From: Nitriliruptorales bacterium
GTDB taxonomy: Bacteria > Actinomycetota > Nitriliruptoria > Euzebyales > Egibacteraceae
Length of the DNA: 8,742 nt
Assembly (NCBI GenBank): GCA_007119305.1
Contig: SKPY01000054.1
Span: 1 to 8,742 of the forward strand
Direction: 5' to 3'
Part shown: piece after piece, positions 7,875-8,742 of the stretch
How positions within the stretch are numbered: position 1 is the first letter of the stretch
Layout: each line of letters opens with the position of its first letter
The notes under the pieces: model-generated
Databases searched by the model: none
Told to the model about the DNA's origin: nothing
What the model saw: the letters and a program-made list of their open reading frames with translations, nothing else
Made by a program: the position numbers and the translations under genes

Positions 7875-8479
7875 CCCGAGCTCTGACCCGAGCTCTGACC
7901 CGCGCCGCCGTCAAGGGAGCGGCCGCTCGGCTGCGGCCGGAAGACCTGGTCCCGGTACCAGCGCAGCTCAGCGATGGACTCGCGGATGTCGGCGAGCGCG
8001 CGGTGGTCCCCGGTCTTCTCGGGAGCGCGGTCGAGCAGCCCCGGGTACCAGCGGCGTACGAGCTCTTTCACCGTGGACACGTCGACGTTGCGGTAGTGCA
8101 GGTAGCGCTCGAGGGTGGGCATGTAGCGGGCCAGGAACGCGCGGTCGGCGTGGACGCTGTTGCCCGCGAGCGGCGCGGTGCGCGCCTCCGGCACGAGACG
8201 CCGGACGAACGCGAGCACCTCGGCCTCGGCCTGCTCGACCGTGATCTCGGACGCGCGGATCGCGGCGTTCAACCCGCTCTTCGCGTGCATCTCCGCCACG
8301 ATTTGCTCCATCGCCTCGAGCGCCTCCTCGGGGGCGTGGAGCACGAGGTCGGGGCCCTGCTCGACGTGTTCGAGCTCGCCGTCGGTGACGATCACGGCGA
8401 TCTCCACGATGCGCTCCCGCGCCGGGTCGAGCCCGGTCATCTCGAGGTCGATCCACACGAGCGGCTGCGCGAGGTCCAC
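7865..8479 (-). CDS. orn: Oligoribonuclease, DEDDh 3'-5' exonuclease
   Basis: Orn degrades very short RNAs (2-5 nucleotides, mainly dinucleotides, including pGpG from cyclic-di-GMP breakdown) to mononucleotides, finishing cytoplasmic mRNA decay. The 204 residues carry the full DEDDh set: Asp11 and Glu13 in WIDLEMTGLD, Asp112 in AGNSVHADRAFL, His159 and Asp164 in DHRALADIRESI. The conserved domain ends near 180 (WYRDQVF), matching the 181-residue E. coli enzyme. The remaining tail (about 24 residues, rich in S, G and Q) includes an SSGQ repeat made by a DNA tandem repeat and is probably disordered. Start is GTG 8479, with GGAGGGG seven bases upstream inside the end of the preceding ABC-F gene. 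Only two bases separate that gene's stop from this start, so translational coupling is likely. The 3' end overlaps the convergent glutamate dehydrogenase gene by ten bases. Orn occurs mainly in Actinomycetota and beta/gamma-proteobacteria, which supports the taxonomic call. Confidence 0.96.
   Translation of the reverse strand: MDLAQPLVWIDLEMTGLDPARERIVEIAVIVTDGELEHVEQGPDLVLHAPEEALEAMEQIVAEMHAKSGLNAAIRASEITVEQAEAEVLAFVRRLVPEARTAPLAGNSVHADRAFLARYMPTLERYLHYRNVDVSTVKELVRRWYPGLLDRAPEKTGDHRALADIRESIAELRWYRDQVFRPQPSGRSLDGGAGQSSGQSSGQR
7869..7902. repeat. 12-bp tandem repeat at the convergent gene junction
   Basis: CTCTGACCCGAG occurs at 7869-7880 and 7881-7892, followed by ten bases of a third copy at 7893-7902. 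The period is four codons. On the plus strand each copy carries a TGA in the glutamate dehydrogenase frame (7872, 7884, 7896), so that gene ends in three in-frame stops. On the minus strand the same DNA encodes the GQSSGQSSGQ tail of Orn. It looks like replication-slippage expansion. Confidence 0.85.
7920..7939 (+). terminator. GC hairpin, candidate terminator of the glutamate dehydrogenase gene inside orn
   Basis: CGGCCGC (7920-7926) pairs perfectly with GCGGCCG (7933-7939) around a six-base loop. It lies 46 bases after the TGA at 7872-7874, within the reverse-strand codons for the Orn tail. An overlapping 12-bp palindrome GAGCGGCCGCTC covers 7917-7928. No T-run follows, so action as a tail-less terminator is an inference. 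Confidence 0.35.
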
Positions 8480-8481
8480 GC

Positions 8482-8742
8482 CTAGTCCCCTCCGATCTCG
8501 GCGAGCTCGAGCCAGCGGGTCTCCGCCGCGTCGAGCGCGCGGTTGACGGCGTCGAGCTCTTCGCTGAGCGCCGCCGCCTGCCCGTAGTCGTCGCCGACCC
8601 GCTGGAGCTGCTCGGCCAGCGTCGCCTTGCGCTCCTCGAGCTCGGGGATGCGCGCGTGCAGGCGCTCGTACTCACGCTGCTCGTGGTAGGACCGCTTGCG
8701 CGGACGCTGCGCGGCACCACCGTTGGCGCCCGACCCCGCGCC
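8482..8742 (-). CDS. ABC-F family ATPase, C-terminal fragment
   Basis: Reading the reverse strand gives 86 codons open to the window edge and ending in TAG (8484-8482); the start and both ATPase domains lie outside. The visible part begins with a glycine/alanine-rich linker (about residues 1-14), then RKRSYHEQREYERL and a charged heptad-like stretch rich in Glu, Leu, Arg and Ala ending in ETRWLELAEIGGD. This is the typical C-terminal coiled-coil extension of ABC-F proteins (Uup-like domain, Pfam ABC_tran_CTD), where the RK.SY.EQRE..RL opening is characteristic. ABC-F proteins act on the ribosome or on branched nucleic acids, not in transport. Which subfamily this is (Uup, EttA-like or antibiotic resistance) cannot be judged without the ATPase and linker regions. 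It probably forms an operon with orn, whose ribosome site lies in its last codons. Confidence 0.85.
   Translation of the reverse strand, partial: GAGSGANGGAAQRPRKRSYHEQREYERLHARIPELEERKATLAEQLQRVGDDYGQAAALSEELDAVNRALDAAETRWLELAEIGGD
8487..8493 (-). promoter_or_regulatory. Ribosome binding site of orn within the upstream coding region
   Basis: On the reverse strand this reads GGAGGGG, seven bases before the GTG at 8479. It fixes the orn start and lies within the codons for the last residues (IGGD) of the ABC-F protein, so ribosomes ending that gene would be placed to re-initiate at orn. Confidence 0.7.

Overview
The window is strongly GC-rich and reads as chromosomal core metabolism of a high-GC Actinomycetota. 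The evidence is GC-biased third codon positions on every gene, a stand-alone oligoribonuclease (Orn) next to an ABC-F ATPase, an sdhC-sdhA-sdhB operon, and a surface protein built of cell-wall-binding type 2 repeats. Such repeats are plentiful in deep-branching actinobacteria such as the Nitriliruptoria, but that placement is only a guess.

Layout, left to right. (1) 1-419 (+): the 3' end of a protein with CWB2 repeats, followed by a GC hairpin that may terminate transcription from both sides. (2) 530-2143 (-): the large subunit of a two-subunit, B12-dependent methylmalonyl-CoA mutase, with no cobalamin domain and no small subunit nearby. (3) 2144-2443: a 300-base divergent control region with candidate promoters in both directions, several palindromes and a G-rich leader. 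(4) 2444-5934 (+): sdhCAB, a complete menaquinone-type succinate dehydrogenase with a five-helix, cysteine-free, probably diheme cytochrome b anchor. (5) 5994-6491 (+): a small protein of unknown function with an internal duplication, probably translated from a leaderless mRNA. (6) 6621-7874 (+): a hexameric-type glutamate dehydrogenase. (7) 7865-8479 (-): orn, whose 3' end overlaps the glutamate dehydrogenase gene tail to tail inside a 12-bp tandem repeat. (8) 8482-8742 (-): the C-terminal end of an ABC-F ATPase, two bases upstream of orn and probably co-translated with it. The last gene has no start codon in the window and was found by reading the reverse strand by hand.

Metabolically the middle genes fit together. 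The mutase feeds propionate-derived carbon into succinyl-CoA, Sdh oxidises the succinate made from it, and glutamate dehydrogenase exchanges 2-oxoglutarate with glutamate. The divergent arrangement of mutase and sdhCAB makes shared control plausible but is not proof of it. Orn and the ABC-F protein belong to a separate RNA-turnover and translation unit.

I do not see a mobile element, CRISPR array, defence island, rRNA or tRNA gene, and I see no convincing sign of a previously undescribed multi-gene system. The points most worth a second look are the tandem-repeat junction between the glutamate dehydrogenase gene and orn, the internally duplicated leaderless protein, and the structured mutase/sdh divergent region.
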